Shown: positions 51,971-61,613, numbered from the stretch's first letter. The stretch is 64,000 nt of DNA from Roseateles sp. SL47 (GCF_026625885.1 NZ_CP113068.1:310001-374000), one strand, 5' to 3'. Numbers and translations: made by a program. Notes: a model not told the origin generated them from the sequence alone.

Positions 51971-52909
51971 TCAGATGGAATAACCCAGCAGCATCGCCAC
52001 GCCGGCCTCCTTGTTGGGACGCACAAAGCTGTCCCGCGTCAGGCGGCTCATCGGGATGGTCAACGTCGGCGTCTCGAACCACTTCTTGTAGACGTTCTGA
52101 ATCTCGCCGCTGGCATAGATGCGGCTCAGGCTGCGGTCCACGATCTCGCCCAGGCGGGTGTCGCCCTTGCGCATCATGATGCCGTAGGGTTCCACCGAAA
52201 ACGCCATGCTGGCCAGGCCCAGCGCATCCAGCGCCTTCTCCTTGGAGGCCAGCCCCTGCAGCAGCGCATCGTCCTGCGGGAAGGCGCGCGCCTTGCCCTC
52301 ACGCAAGGCCTTGAAGGCCTCGTTGTTGTTGGCAAAGGGCATCAGCTGCATCTTGGCTTCGCCGGAGCTGTTGAGCTGCGTGAACAGTTTCTCCGACGTG
52401 GTGCCCTTGCTGAGCGCCACCGTCATGCCGTCCAGGTCCTTGAGCGTTTCCACCCGCGTGCCGCGCGGCACCAGCACCTTCATGCCGGCCACAAAGATGG
52501 TGTAGCTGAAGGCCACCTGCTCCTGACGCGATTTGGTGTTGGTGGTGGACCCACATTCCAGGTCGATCTCTTCCTTCTGCAGCTTTGGAATCCGCTCCGG
52601 CCCGGAGACCACCACGTAGTTGACCTTCAGGTCCGGCAGCTTGAGTTCCTTCTTGATTTCCTCCACGGCGACCAGGCACAGGTCGACCGAATAACCAACC
52701 GGTTGCTTGGCTTCGTTGAGATAGGAGAAGGGACGTGCGGCTTCTCGCACACCGAGGTTCACCGTCTTGGTCTCGCGGATGCGGGACAGCGTGTCGGCAT
52801 GGGCGGCCACGGTGGCCAGGGAAGCCGCCAGACCGAGCAGGCTCACGGCCAGGGGCCGGACACAGACGGCCAGGGGCCGGACAAACAGACGCAGGTTGGA
52901 GGCAGGCAT
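51971..52909 (-). CDS. Amino-acid ABC transporter substrate-binding protein (GltI-like)
   Basis: 312 residues from the ATG at 52909 with GAGAG upstream. Signal peptide (about 1-38, ATVAAHA) with a 7-residue in-frame duplication (VRPLAV twice). The binding domain starts TLSRIRETKTVNLGVREAAR and includes GYSVDLC and GSTTNTKSRQ, typical of glutamate/aspartate-binding GltI proteins. No permease or ATPase gene is adjacent, so the partner is elsewhere. Confidence 0.88.
   Translation of the reverse strand: MPASNLRLFVRPLAVCVRPLAVSLLGLAASLATVAAHADTLSRIRETKTVNLGVREAARPFSYLNEAKQPVGYSVDLCLVAVEEIKKELKLPDLKVNYVVVSGPERIPKLQKEEIDLECGSTTNTKSRQEQVAFSYTIFVAGMKVLVPRGTRVETLKDLDGMTVALSKGTTSEKLFTQLNSSGEAKMQLMPFANNNEAFKALREGKARAFPQDDALLQGLASKEKALDALGLASMAFSVEPYGIMMRKGDTRLGEIVDRSLSRIYASGEIQNVYKKWFETPTLTIPMSRLTRDSFVRPNKEAGVAMLLGYSI
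52845..52886. repeat. 21-bp tandem duplication in the signal-peptide region
   Basis: ACGGCCAGGGGCCGGACA occurs twice in direct order, with 21-bp spacing and only three differences in the last bases. It encodes the duplicated VRPLAV in the GltI-like signal peptide. Confidence 0.9.
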
Positions 52910-53170
52910 GGACGCTCTCAAAATGAATACAACAGCACGGGCAAGAGCGGCTGTGAACGCACCGGAACGGCGCGAACGCGGCACGGTACCTCAGCCTGAG
53001 TGTGGACGGCCAGCCCAGTGGTGAAGCGGCGACAGCCGTTCGTCGGAAACTATCGATGAACAGGACGTTTGCATGTCGCCTCCCCCTCGGATTTGCGCGA
53101 AATCCGCCCTTTGTCATGATGGTTGCGGTATCACCCAACGAACCGGCCAGCAGCCGCTACAGTCACGGCC

Positions 53171-53413
53171 ATGGAACTCAAGATCGTTGTTTATTCGAAG
53201 TCGGCCTGCCCGCAATGCGACACGGCCAAGATGCTGCTCAAGTCCCGCTCGCTCACCTATGAAGAGATCAAGATCGACGATGAAGCGGAGCGCCTGGCCT
53301 TCTATGAGAAGTGCGGCCCGTCGGTGCGCCAGATGCCCCAGGTGTTCATCAACGACCAGCGGGTCGGCGGTGTGACCGGGCTGCAGGCCGCGCTCAAGCA
53401 GCTCGGTCTCTGA
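53171..53413 (+). CDS. Glutaredoxin
   Basis: 80 residues. The redox motif is CPQC at 13-16 (YSKSACPQCDTAKMLL), followed by the cis-Pro and Gly segment RQMPQVFINDQRVGG. The motif CPQC differs from the usual CPYC and resembles NrdH-type glutaredoxins. It supplies electrons from glutathione or thioredoxin reductase to disulfides. ATG 53171 is preferred over an upstream codon. Confidence 0.93.
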   Translation: MELKIVVYSKSACPQCDTAKMLLKSRSLTYEEIKIDDEAERLAFYEKCGPSVRQMPQVFINDQRVGGVTGLQAALKQLGL

Positions 53414-53425
53414 CCCGCCCCCTCC

Positions 53426-55966
53426 TCATTCGGTGTCCGTCAGGCCCCAGGCCTTCAGCATGAAGGCATACACGCGCGCACGCTCCTTCAGGGCGTCATA
53501 ACGGCCGGAGGCGCCGCCATGCCCGGCGGTGAGATTCACGTCGAACAGCAGCGGCTGGTCATCGGTCTTCAGCGTACGCAGCCGCGCCACATATTTGGCC
53601 GGCTCCCAGTACGGCACCTGGCTGTCGTTCAGGCCCGCCCGGGCCAGGATGGCCGGATAGGCGCCGCGTCGCAGCTGGTCGTAGGGGCTGTAGGCGCGCA
53701 TCCATGCGTAGTCCTTGGGCTGCTTGGGATTGCCCCATTCCACAAACTCTTCCGTGGTCAGCGGAATGGTCTCGTCCAGCATGGTGGTGATCACATCCAC
53801 AAAGGGCACCTCGGCCACCACGGCCTTGAACAGGTCCGGCCGGAGATTGGTCACCGCGCCCATCAGCAAGCCGCCGGCACTGCGCCCGGTGATCACCAGT
53901 TGATCCGGCCGTGTCCAGCCCTGCTGGATCAGCGCCTCTGCGGAGGCGATGAAATCGGTGAAGGTGTTCATCTTGTGGCTGAGCTTGCCGTCGAGATACC
54001 AGCGCCGGCCCATCTCGCCACCGCCGCGCACCGCAGCAGTGGCCAGCACCACCCCGCGGTCCAGCAGCGAGAGGTCGTTGGCATTGAAGCGGTGGTCCAC
54101 GGAGAAGCCGTAGCTGCCGTAAGCGCGCAGCAGCATCGGGCGCGGCCCCTGGCCGCGTTGGGCCTTGGCATACAGCAGCGTCACCGGCACTCGTGTGCCG
54201 TCACTGGCGGTGGCCCAGATGCGCTCGCTGGCGTAACGTGAGGCGTCATAGCCGATCACAGTCTGCTGCTTGCGGATCTGGCGGCTGCCATCGCTGAAGC
54301 GGTAGTCCACCACCGTTGGCGGTGTGAGCAGGGACTGGTAGACGATGCGCAGCACGTCGCTGTTGAACTCGCGGTTCTCGCCTACCGTGGCGCTGGACAG
54401 CAGCTCGGGGAACGCGATGGGCTGCAGCTTCACGGGCGCAGCGGTGCGCCTGGCCAGACCGGCTTCATCCAGCACACCGAGCTTGACGGCACCATCCTCC
54501 CGCCACTGCACCACCATCTGCCCCTGGAAGGGCCGCAGTTGCTCCAGGGACACGTCTTCCCGATGTGGCAGCAGCTCTCGGGCCCGCGTCAATCGGGCAT
54601 GTGTGAGCAACGGGCCCGGAGCGGGGGCCTGAGTCGTCGTGTGCCGCGGGTGGCCCGTCGATCCGGCTTCGGGAGAGGCCGGAGCCGACCGGCTCGCAGT
54701 GCCCTGATGTCGCCCCTCCGCGACCGGCGCTGGCAGTGGCACCTCCATCAATCGGAAATTGGGCCCTCGGTCATTGATCAGCAGATACAGCTGCCCGTCC
54801 CGGTGCTCCACCCGATATTCCAGCCCCACCCGGCGCGGCAGCACCACGCGCCAGTCGGCATCGGCCCGGAAGGCCGGCAGCCATCTCACCTCGGTGGTGT
54901 CCTTGGCATGGCTCATTAGAGAAAGAAAACGGCCATCCGCCGTCTGGCCCAGTTCCAGGTTGAATAGCTCGTCCTTCTCTTCAAAAATCAGCACATCGGG
55001 CCCGGCCCCATCCACCGCATGGCGCCAGAGCTGATTGCGGCGACGGGCTTCGTTGGAGGTGATGTAGAACACAGTGCGCCCGTCCGCCGACCAGACCGCA
55101 CCGTCCGTGCGCTCGCCCACCCAGGGCAGATCCCGCCCGGTGCTCAGGTCGCGGATGCGCAGCTGGTAGTCGCGATAGCCGGTGTCGTCCATGGCATACA
55201 GCAGGCGCCGGCCGTCCGGGCTGGGCTCCACCAGGCTGACCGACAGGAATTGCCGCCCACGGGCCAGTTCGTTGAGGTCCAGCAGCACCTGCACCGTTGC
55301 GTCCAGCGGTGTCCCTGGCGGTGCCTCCCCCCTTGCTCCCGCTCTGGCGTGCGCCGCCCCCAGCGGCTGGGCGCCTGATGCAGCCCGGCGGATGTATTGC
55401 GGGTATTGATCGCCCGCCTGGGTCCGTTTTCCATACCACCAGTGGCCGCGACGCACCGGCACATCCTCGTCGGCGGGCGCCATGCGGGCGGCCATCTCCT
55501 GATAAAGGCGGTCCTGCAGCCCTTGCAGCGGCTGGAACCACTGATCGGCATAGGCGGCTTCGGCCTTGAGGTAGTCCAGAACCGCCGGGTTGTCCCGCTC
55601 ACGCAGCCAGAAGTAGTCGTCGATCCGGGTGTCCCCATGGACGGTGACATCGTGGGGAATGCGGCGCGCCACCGGGGGTGGCAAGCGACCCTGCCGGGGC
55701 TGGCCGTGGGTCTCATCGCCCAGGGCCGCCTCCTGCCGGATGGCGCCCTGCCCTGCCGCACCAGACGCCGCTGCCATTGCTGCGGTTGCCATTGCTGCGG
55801 TTGCCGTTGCCGTTGCCGTTGCGGCCCCGGTTGCGGTTCCGGTTGTGGTTCCAGCTTCGGTTCCTGCTTTGGTTCCTGCCCGGGAGGCCCCCGGTGTCTG
55901 TCCATGGACGCCCAGGCTTGCCCCTGCCTGCAAAATCAACAAAACGGCCAGGATCTGCACTTTCAT
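53426..55966 (-). CDS. ptrB: Exported oligopeptidase B (protease II, prolyl oligopeptidase family S9A)
   Basis: 846 residues. An N-terminal signal peptide (KVQILAVLLILQAGASLGVHG), then a low-complexity segment of repeated Ala-Thr and Gly-Thr/Ala units (about 28-70), then the beta-propeller (IPHDVTVHGDTRIDDYFWLR, the OpB opening) and the catalytic domain with Ser in ITGRSAGGLLMGA, Asp in GLNDSQVPYWEP and His in AGHGGASGRYD. It cleaves short peptides after Arg/Lys. Export is unusual for OpB and is inferred from the signal sequence. It converges on the glutaredoxin gene (12-bp gap). Confidence 0.9.
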   Translation of the reverse strand: MKVQILAVLLILQAGASLGVHGQTPGASRAGTKAGTEAGTTTGTATGAATATATATAAMATAAMAAASGAAGQGAIRQEAALGDETHGQPRQGRLPPPVARRIPHDVTVHGDTRIDDYFWLRERDNPAVLDYLKAEAAYADQWFQPLQGLQDRLYQEMAARMAPADEDVPVRRGHWWYGKRTQAGDQYPQYIRRAASGAQPLGAAHARAGARGEAPPGTPLDATVQVLLDLNELARGRQFLSVSLVEPSPDGRRLLYAMDDTGYRDYQLRIRDLSTGRDLPWVGERTDGAVWSADGRTVFYITSNEARRRNQLWRHAVDGAGPDVLIFEEKDELFNLELGQTADGRFLSLMSHAKDTTEVRWLPAFRADADWRVVLPRRVGLEYRVEHRDGQLYLLINDRGPNFRLMEVPLPAPVAEGRHQGTASRSAPASPEAGSTGHPRHTTTQAPAPGPLLTHARLTRARELLPHREDVSLEQLRPFQGQMVVQWREDGAVKLGVLDEAGLARRTAAPVKLQPIAFPELLSSATVGENREFNSDVLRIVYQSLLTPPTVVDYRFSDGSRQIRKQQTVIGYDASRYASERIWATASDGTRVPVTLLYAKAQRGQGPRPMLLRAYGSYGFSVDHRFNANDLSLLDRGVVLATAAVRGGGEMGRRWYLDGKLSHKMNTFTDFIASAEALIQQGWTRPDQLVITGRSAGGLLMGAVTNLRPDLFKAVVAEVPFVDVITTMLDETIPLTTEEFVEWGNPKQPKDYAWMRAYSPYDQLRRGAYPAILARAGLNDSQVPYWEPAKYVARLRTLKTDDQPLLFDVNLTAGHGGASGRYDALKERARVYAFMLKAWGLTDTE

Positions 55967-56091
55967 GGATGAATCACTCCCTGCGTGGTGGCCGCCTGCG
56001 CGACGCGGCTGCGGCGGATTGTGACGCCAGTGCCGCCGGTGCCAGGCGCTTGATGGCAAGATGCCGCCATCTCACCCGAATGAGGATCGCC

Positions 56092-56931
56092 ATGAACGCC
56101 ACCGTCACTGCCCTGCCCACCGTCCGCAGCCGCTGCCGTCTGATGGCGGCCCTGGTGCCAGGCCTTGCCGCCTTGCTGGTGGCCACCGCCCCCGCCGCCC
56201 GGGCCGCCGACCTGCTGGATGAAGTGAAGACGCGCGGCACCTTGCGCATCGCCTGCGAAGGCACCTACCCGCCGTTCAACTTCAAGAACGACAAGGGCGA
56301 ACTGGCCGGCTTCGATGTGGACATTGCCAAGGCCATCGCCGCCAAGCTGGGCGTGAAGCCCGAATTCACCACCACCGAGTGGAGCGCCATTCTGGCCGGC
56401 CTGCAGGCAGGCAAATACGACGTGATCGTCAACCAGGTGGCCGCCACCGACCAGCGCCGCCAGACCTTTGATTTCAGCGGCCCCTACGTCATCTCCTATC
56501 CGCAGCTCATCGTGCGGGCCAACGAGACCCGCAAGCTGGACACACCGGCGGATTTGAAGGGCAAGAAGGTGGGCGTGGGCCAGGGCAGCAATTTCGCTGC
56601 GCTGGCAAAGAGCATTGAAGGCGTGGAGGTGCGCACCTATCCGGGCGCTCCGGAATATCTGCAGGACCTGGCCACCGGCCGCATCGATGCCGCCATCAAC
56701 GACAGCCTGCTCATCCCCTACCTCAAGGCCAAGACCCGACTGCCGGTGAAGGCCGGGGCCGCCCTCGGCAAGCCGGAAAGCAATGCCATTCCGTTCCGCA
56801 AGGGCAGCCCCAAGTTCAAGGCCGCCATCGACAAGGCGCTGGACGACCTGAAGAAGGACGGCACCTACGCCAGGATCTCCACCCAATGGTTTGAGCGCGA
56901 TGTCAGCCAGCCGCTGGCCGGTGCGCAATAA
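56092..56931 (+). CDS. Amino-acid ABC transporter substrate-binding protein (FliY/cystine type)
   Basis: 279 residues; GAGGA five bases before the ATG. Signal peptide ending ARAAD (about 38). The binding protein begins VKTRGTLRIACEGTYPPFNF, with GELAGFDVDIAKAIAAKLGV and the Asp of ATGRIDAAIND as ligand contacts of the polar-amino-acid family. Cystine or cysteine is likely but not proven. It is 6 bp before the permease gene. Confidence 0.88.
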   Translation: MNATVTALPTVRSRCRLMAALVPGLAALLVATAPAARAADLLDEVKTRGTLRIACEGTYPPFNFKNDKGELAGFDVDIAKAIAAKLGVKPEFTTTEWSAILAGLQAGKYDVIVNQVAATDQRRQTFDFSGPYVISYPQLIVRANETRKLDTPADLKGKKVGVGQGSNFAALAKSIEGVEVRTYPGAPEYLQDLATGRIDAAINDSLLIPYLKAKTRLPVKAGAALGKPESNAIPFRKGSPKFKAAIDKALDDLKKDGTYARISTQWFERDVSQPLAGAQ

Positions 56932-56937
56932 GGCCTG

Positions 56938-57591
56938 ATGGACCTCGCCGCCCTGTTCGCCCTGGCGTGGCCGGTGCTGCTCAAAGGCACCGGCTACACG
57001 CTGTTCTTTGCCGTGTCCAGCATGCTGCTGGGGCTGCCGCTCGCCGGTCTGATTGCCCTGGTGCGGGTGCTGCGGGTGCCGGTGCTGCTGCAACTGTGCG
57101 CGGTGTATGTCAGCGCCATGCGCGGCACTCCGCTGCTGGTGCAGGTGTTCATCGTTTATTACGGGCTGCCCAGCATCGGCATCGAGTTATCGCCGGTGTC
57201 TGCCGGCATCCTGACACTGACGCTCAACGTGGCCGCCTACATGAGCGAAACCCTGCGAGGCGCCATCCATGCGGTCGATCAGGACCAATGGCTGGCCGGC
57301 ACCAGCCTCGGCCTGACCCGCCAGCAGACCCTGCGCCATGTGATTGCACCGCAGGCGCTGCGGGCCGCGGTGCCGAGCTTGTCCAACAGCCTGATCAGCC
57401 TGATCAAGGACACCTCGCTGGTGTCGGTGATCGCGGTCACCGAGCTGATGCTGGCCACCAAGGAACTGATCTCCACCACCTTTCAGCCCTTCCCGCTCTA
57501 CATGATGGCGGCGGTCATCTACTGGCTGCTGAGCTTTGTCTTCGAGCAGTTGCAGCGGTGGATGGAAAAGCGCATGGCCTACCCGCATTGA
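56938..57591 (+). CDS. Amino-acid ABC transporter permease
   Basis: 217 residues, the usual length of HisM/TcyL-type permeases, with five hydrophobic helices and the EAA loop ALRAAVPSLSNSLISLIKDTSL where the ATPase docks. The ATG follows AAGG. It is co-transcribed with the binding protein just upstream; no ATPase gene follows before the next gene on the opposite strand, so the ATPase must be supplied from elsewhere. Confidence 0.9.
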   Translation: MDLAALFALAWPVLLKGTGYTLFFAVSSMLLGLPLAGLIALVRVLRVPVLLQLCAVYVSAMRGTPLLVQVFIVYYGLPSIGIELSPVSAGILTLTLNVAAYMSETLRGAIHAVDQDQWLAGTSLGLTRQQTLRHVIAPQALRAAVPSLSNSLISLIKDTSLVSVIAVTELMLATKELISTTFQPFPLYMMAAVIYWLLSFVFEQLQRWMEKRMAYPH

Positions 57592-57643
57592 GCGGAACAG
57601 CCGTGGGCCAGGGCCGCCCTGGCCGTCCTGGCCGTCCGGCCAG

Positions 57644-57679
57644 CCCGATGTACCCAGCCCGCCCGATGTACCCAGCCCG
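57644..57679. repeat. 18-bp direct repeat, two copies
   Basis: CCCGATGTACCCAGCCCG twice in tandem, in the gap between the permease and the metallo-hydrolase gene. Confidence 0.9.
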
Positions 57680-57693
57680 CCAGAGGAGCCCGT

Positions 57694-58482
57694 CTACCCC
57701 GGAATGGCATAGTCCTTCTGCGTCACGAGGTCGATGCCGCAGGAGAGTGTCTGGATCCAGTCGATGAATTGCTGCACGGCGGCGCCTTCCAGAGGCGCGC
57801 CGTGCTGCGGCACAATCATCCGGATGGGCAAGGACTTGACCATTTCCGCCCACAGCCGCAGCACCTTGCCGCTGACCATGTAACGGCGGTGGAAGGCCAG
57901 CATCGACGGGATGTGCGGCTCCAGCTCGGTGATGGTGGTGCCGGGGTCCACGCCAATCGACACGCCCAGATCACCGGAGAACAGAATGCCGGCGGTGGGG
58001 TCCCAGAACTGGAAGTTGCCCTCGGAGTGCATGAAGTGCGCTGGCAGCGCCACCAGCTCATTCTGGCCCACCTGGATGCGCATGCCCCGGTCCGGCACGC
58101 CAATCACCCGCCCGCTGGTCTTGCCCGGCTTGCAGAAGTGCGGAATGAAACGTTCCCAGATGCGCGAGATGTAGACCGGCGCCGAGGTGGCCGTCATCCA
58201 GCGGTCCAGTGAGGCGATGATGTCCGGGTCCGCATGCGAGGCCAAGATGGCTGACAGCTTGTGCGGCGGGAAGCAGGCGGTGACACCGAGATACAGCTCT
58301 CCATAGGCCAGGTTGCCCCCCGGATCAATCAGCGCACCGGTGCCGCTGTCCACAATCAGAAACTGGTTGGCCTGTACGCCGTCTTCGTGGCCGAAGTCGG
58401 AAAACATGAGGCAGCGATGGCTGCCATTGTTGAAGAGTTCTATCGCCAAGGGGGCTCCGCGGAAGTCAGTCCCCGTGACCAT
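57694..58482 (-). CDS. ODP-type MBL-fold di-iron/metallo-hydrolase
   Basis: 262 residues. The metal ligands are in ILASHADPDIIAS (HxDxD, the flavodiiron-type pattern with Pro), HFMHSEGNFQF, LFSGDLGVS and VPQHGAP. This is the ODP (oxygen-binding di-iron protein) or FprA-like branch without the flavodoxin half. It may react with oxygen or NO or sense them. It is divergent from a LysR gene, which may control it. Confidence 0.85.
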   Translation of the reverse strand: MVTGTDFRGAPLAIELFNNGSHRCLMFSDFGHEDGVQANQFLIVDSGTGALIDPGGNLAYGELYLGVTACFPPHKLSAILASHADPDIIASLDRWMTATSAPVYISRIWERFIPHFCKPGKTSGRVIGVPDRGMRIQVGQNELVALPAHFMHSEGNFQFWDPTAGILFSGDLGVSIGVDPGTTITELEPHIPSMLAFHRRYMVSGKVLRLWAEMVKSLPIRMIVPQHGAPLEGAAVQQFIDWIQTLSCGIDLVTQKDYAIPG

Positions 58483-58586
58483 AGTTCGCTCGCCTCAACA
58501 TGCCACCACGCGACATGCGCCACTTTTGATTAATGGCAAATGAAGTTGCATCCATTTGCGAACCGAACTGCTGCTCCAATACCGTC

Positions 58587-59510
58587 ATGCTGCTGCGTAC
58601 CCTCGATCTCAATCTGCTCAAGGCCTTTGATGCCCTGATGGATGAACGCAATCTGACCCGGGCGGCGGAGCGCCTATCGGTGACCCAGCCGGCGGTCAGT
58701 GCCACCTTGAACCGCCTGCGCGAGGCCCTGGGCGACCCCTTGTTTGTGCGCACCCAGCGCGGCATGGCCCCCACGCCGCGCGCCCTGGCACTGGGCGGTC
58801 CGATCAAGCGCATCCTGGCGGACATCGAGACGGTGATCCAGCCGACCGAATTCGAACCGGCATCGGCCGCATTCACCGTCACGGTATCGGCCACCGACTA
58901 CGCGCTGCGCGCCGTGGTGATGCCCTTCATCGCCGCCCTGCGTCCCCAGGCGCCGGGGGTGCGGGTGGCAGTGGTCCAGGCGCACGGCAACGACCTGCTG
59001 GAGCGCATGGAACGAGGTGAACTGGACCTGGCGCTGATCACGCCCCAGATGTCACCCCCAGACCTGCACAGCCGGACACTGTTTGAGGAACGGTATGTCT
59101 GCGTGATGCGGGACGGCCACCCGGCGGCGGCGGCCGACGGCCTCTCGCTGGACGTGTTCTGCGGCCTGGACCACGCCATGGTGTCGCTGATGGGCGGAGG
59201 CTTTGAAGGCCCGACCGATGACGCGCTGGCCCGGCTGGGACGCCAGCGGCGGGTGATGGTCTCGGTGCCCAGCTTTGGCATGTTGCTGGACCTGGTGCGG
59301 CATACCGACCTGGTAGCCCTGGTGCCCCAGCGTCTGCTGCCAGGCACGGCGGGCCTGACCGTCCGCCCACCTCCGCTGGAGGTGGCGGGCTTCACCAAGC
59401 TGCTGGTGTGGCATGCCCGCACCCATGCCGACCCGCGCCAGCGCTGGGTACGCGATCAGCTGGTGCGCGCCTGCCAGGCGGATCAGGGGGCGGGTGCTGA
59501 AGCGCCGTAG
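58587..59510 (+). CDS. LysR-family transcription regulator
   Basis: 307 residues. Helix-turn-helix at about 5-65 (LDLNLLKAFDALMDERNLTRAAERL, written in part, then VTQPAVSATLNRLREALGDPLFVR), then an effector domain to about 295. The opening resembles the NodD-type LysR branch. It is divergent from the ODP-type gene. Its last 28 bp overlap the end of the convergent dehydrogenase gene. Confidence 0.88.
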   Translation: MLLRTLDLNLLKAFDALMDERNLTRAAERLSVTQPAVSATLNRLREALGDPLFVRTQRGMAPTPRALALGGPIKRILADIETVIQPTEFEPASAAFTVTVSATDYALRAVVMPFIAALRPQAPGVRVAVVQAHGNDLLERMERGELDLALITPQMSPPDLHSRTLFEERYVCVMRDGHPAAAADGLSLDVFCGLDHAMVSLMGGGFEGPTDDALARLGRQRRVMVSVPSFGMLLDLVRHTDLVALVPQRLLPGTAGLTVRPPPLEVAGFTKLLVWHARTHADPRQRWVRDQLVRACQADQGAGAEAP

Positions 59511-60364
59511 AGTCGGGCCACGGCGGTCATGTTCTCGGCCCCCATCGACTGCGCCAAGGCCTGGTGATAGACGTCCATCGCCGCAGCAGCCAAGGGCATG
59601 CGCGCCATGCCACCACCGGCGGACAGCGCATAAGCGAAGTCCTTGGCGATCAGCTCCACCGGGAATTGCGGACTGAAGTCGCCCTTGAGCATCGATGTGG
59701 ACAGGTAGTGGTCCACCGGCGCCCAGACCGGCGTCCCTGCCACCGCCTGCAACACGGTCTGGGGCGGCACGCCCTGGCGGTGCAGCAGGCCCAGCAGTTC
59801 CGCCAGGGCCGCCACATGGACACCCAGCAGCGTATTGGTGACGAGCTTGGCCAGCGCGCCATGGCCCACGGGGCCGACATGCTGGACCGCCCCACCCATG
59901 GCTTGCAGCACCGGACGCGCCCGCTCAAACGGCTCCGCCGCGCCGCCCACCAGAAACACCAGCTGGCCGGCCTCGGCCGCCGGCCTGGAGCCGGACACCG
60001 GCGCATCCAGCAGATCGATGCCCGCCCGACCAGCCGCCTCCTGCAGGGTGCGCAGGCCCCCCAGCGAGAGGGTGGAACTTTCGATGGCCACACTGCCGGG
60101 CGCCATGGCCGTCAGCGCCCCGGTTTCCGGATGGCACCAGACATCTCGCGAGGCTTCGTCGTCGCGAACCATCGCAATGACAAAGTCGGCCCCATCCGCC
60201 GCTTCACGCGGGCTCAATGCGCGCCGCGCACCTGCGGACGCCAGCGCCCGGGCCGGAGCGGGGCTGCGGTTCCACACCATCACATGGTGGCCCGCCTGGA
60301 CCAGCCGGGCCGCCATCCGGCTGCCCATCGCCCCCAAGCCCAGAAATGCAATGCGTGCGCTCAT
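59483..60364 (-). CDS. Beta-hydroxyacid dehydrogenase-like NAD(P)-dependent oxidoreductase
   Basis: 293 residues of the 3-hydroxyisobutyrate dehydrogenase family. Rossmann motif FLGLGAMGSRMAARL, NAD-binding MVWNRSPAPARAL, substrate-binding LLDAPVSGSRPAAEAGQL, and the catalytic Lys in LAKLVTNTLLG. The substrate is unknown (members reduce glyoxylate derivatives, tartronate semialdehyde and others). It overlaps the LysR gene by 28 bp tail to tail. Confidence 0.9.
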   Translation of the reverse strand: MSARIAFLGLGAMGSRMAARLVQAGHHVMVWNRSPAPARALASAGARRALSPREAADGADFVIAMVRDDEASRDVWCHPETGALTAMAPGSVAIESSTLSLGGLRTLQEAAGRAGIDLLDAPVSGSRPAAEAGQLVFLVGGAAEPFERARPVLQAMGGAVQHVGPVGHGALAKLVTNTLLGVHVAALAELLGLLHRQGVPPQTVLQAVAGTPVWAPVDHYLSTSMLKGDFSPQFPVELIAKDFAYALSAGGGMARMPLAAAAMDVYHQALAQSMGAENMTAVARLYGASAPAP

Positions 60365-60395
60365 GCCAACCCCTGTCCGAAAAATTCAGGAACGA

Positions 60396-60914
60396 TCATG
60401 CCAGCGTCGCCTGCCGTGCGGCATCCACAAGACCATTGAGCCAGTCCTGGTGGCCATTGATCATCGGATTGGGCTGGGCCTTGGCCAGCGCCTGGGCCGG
60501 CACGCCGCACTGCGTCTCCTGCGTGAGGATGCGCAAGCGTCCCCCCGACAGTTCTTCAATGAGCCAGGCGTGATGCACATCCAGACGGCTGTCGGTGCCG
60601 GGCTCACCGGCCCAGCCGTGCCAAGCCACGCGGGCCGGCTGACCCTTCACCGGCGGCACATGCTCCACCACACGCGCCTCGACCGGAAAGCCGAAGGTGG
60701 AGAAATAGAACCGAACCCCGGCTTCCAGTTCCGGCCCCTTGTTGTCATGGAAACGGATGTCCGCCGAATTGGCATAGTAGGTCGGCCAGCGGGTCGGGAT
60801 GTTCAGGAAGGGCCAGACCTCCTCCACGGTCAGTCCGGTGACGATCACCTCGTTGGAGCAGAAGTTGTCGGTAAAGCCCGGCACAAAGCCGGCGGGCCAG
60901 AGAATGTCGCTCAT
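60396..60914 (-). CDS. SRPBCC-domain protein
   Basis: 172 residues, a START/Bet-v1-like lipid- or ligand-binding domain: EVIVTGLTVEEVWPFLNIP opens it, RFHDNKGPELEAGVRFYFSTFG and WLIEELSGGRLRILTQE continue. Often used for polyketide or small-ligand binding or as a toxin-defence enzyme; no more can be said. The ATG at 60914 is preferred; a longer frame reaches 61280 but is not protein-like. Confidence 0.8.
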   Translation of the reverse strand: MSDILWPAGFVPGFTDNFCSNEVIVTGLTVEEVWPFLNIPTRWPTYYANSADIRFHDNKGPELEAGVRFYFSTFGFPVEARVVEHVPPVKGQPARVAWHGWAGEPGTDSRLDVHHAWLIEELSGGRLRILTQETQCGVPAQALAKAQPNPMINGHQDWLNGLVDAARQATLA

Positions 60915-61062
60915 ACTGTGTTGCGTGGAGGACCATGGCGAAACTGCCAAGCCCGTTATGGTGCGCAACAGCGCGTTATCAGGGAACTCACAAGTTCTGA
61001 TCGCTGACATCAGCCGGATTGATGTCGGCAGGGGGCGCCGCCTGGCCGCGTACACTCCGCGC

Positions 61063-61470
61063 ATGTATGCCTCACGGCCTGTTGTCCACCGCCTGGTCTG
61101 GATCGTGTGTTTCGCGATCCTGCTCAGCGCACTGCTACCGCTGCTGTCGCACCTTGCGTTGCCGCGGGATGCAGCGGTGTGGACCGAGGTCTGTACGGTC
61201 ACGGGCGCCAAGTTCGTTCGTGTGGACGTGAGTCCGTCCGATGAGCTTGTCCCGGCACCCAAGCCGGGCAAGGACACCATGGCATCAATGATGGAGCGTT
61301 GCGCCTACTGCGCCATCCATGCGGGGATTCCCGCCCTGCCGCCAGCAGCCATGAACTGGCGGTTGAACGAGTCGCTCAGTTTCGAGCGGCCAAGACTCTT
61401 CTATCTCGCTCCGCGACCGCTTTTCGCGTGGGCCAGCGCGCTCGCTCGCGCCCCTCCTCTCTCGGTTTGA
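61063..61470 (+). CDS. DUF2946-family protein
   Basis: 135 residues. A membrane helix or signal segment (about 10-32, LVWIVCFAILLSALLPLLSH) is followed by CTVTG and the ERCAYCAIHAG motif (CxxCxxH) typical of DUF2946, a family often found beside TonB receptors and metal-handling genes. It lies upstream of the TonB receptor, 260 bp away, and the CxxCxxH group may bind a metal; both points are inference. Confidence 0.75.
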   Translation: MYASRPVVHRLVWIVCFAILLSALLPLLSHLALPRDAAVWTEVCTVTGAKFVRVDVSPSDELVPAPKPGKDTMASMMERCAYCAIHAGIPALPPAAMNWRLNESLSFERPRLFYLAPRPLFAWASALARAPPLSV

Positions 61471-61599
61471 TCCTCTCCGCTGACTGACCTGCCCGACGAG
61501 GCCTGCGTGGCTCGTTCGGATGGGGCCGTGCAGCCGACCGCGGTGTGCTCACCTCTGAGCCGCCGCGCGGATGCAATCTGCCGTCCGGCCTTGGCGTCC

Positions 61600-61613
61600 G
61601 CTCCTGCAGGAGC
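61600..61613. promoter_or_regulatory. 14-bp perfect palindrome upstream of the TonB receptor
   Basis: GCTCCTGCAGGAGC lies 118 bp before the receptor start. It is a possible regulator site or a short hairpin. It is not Fur-like. Confidence 0.25.
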
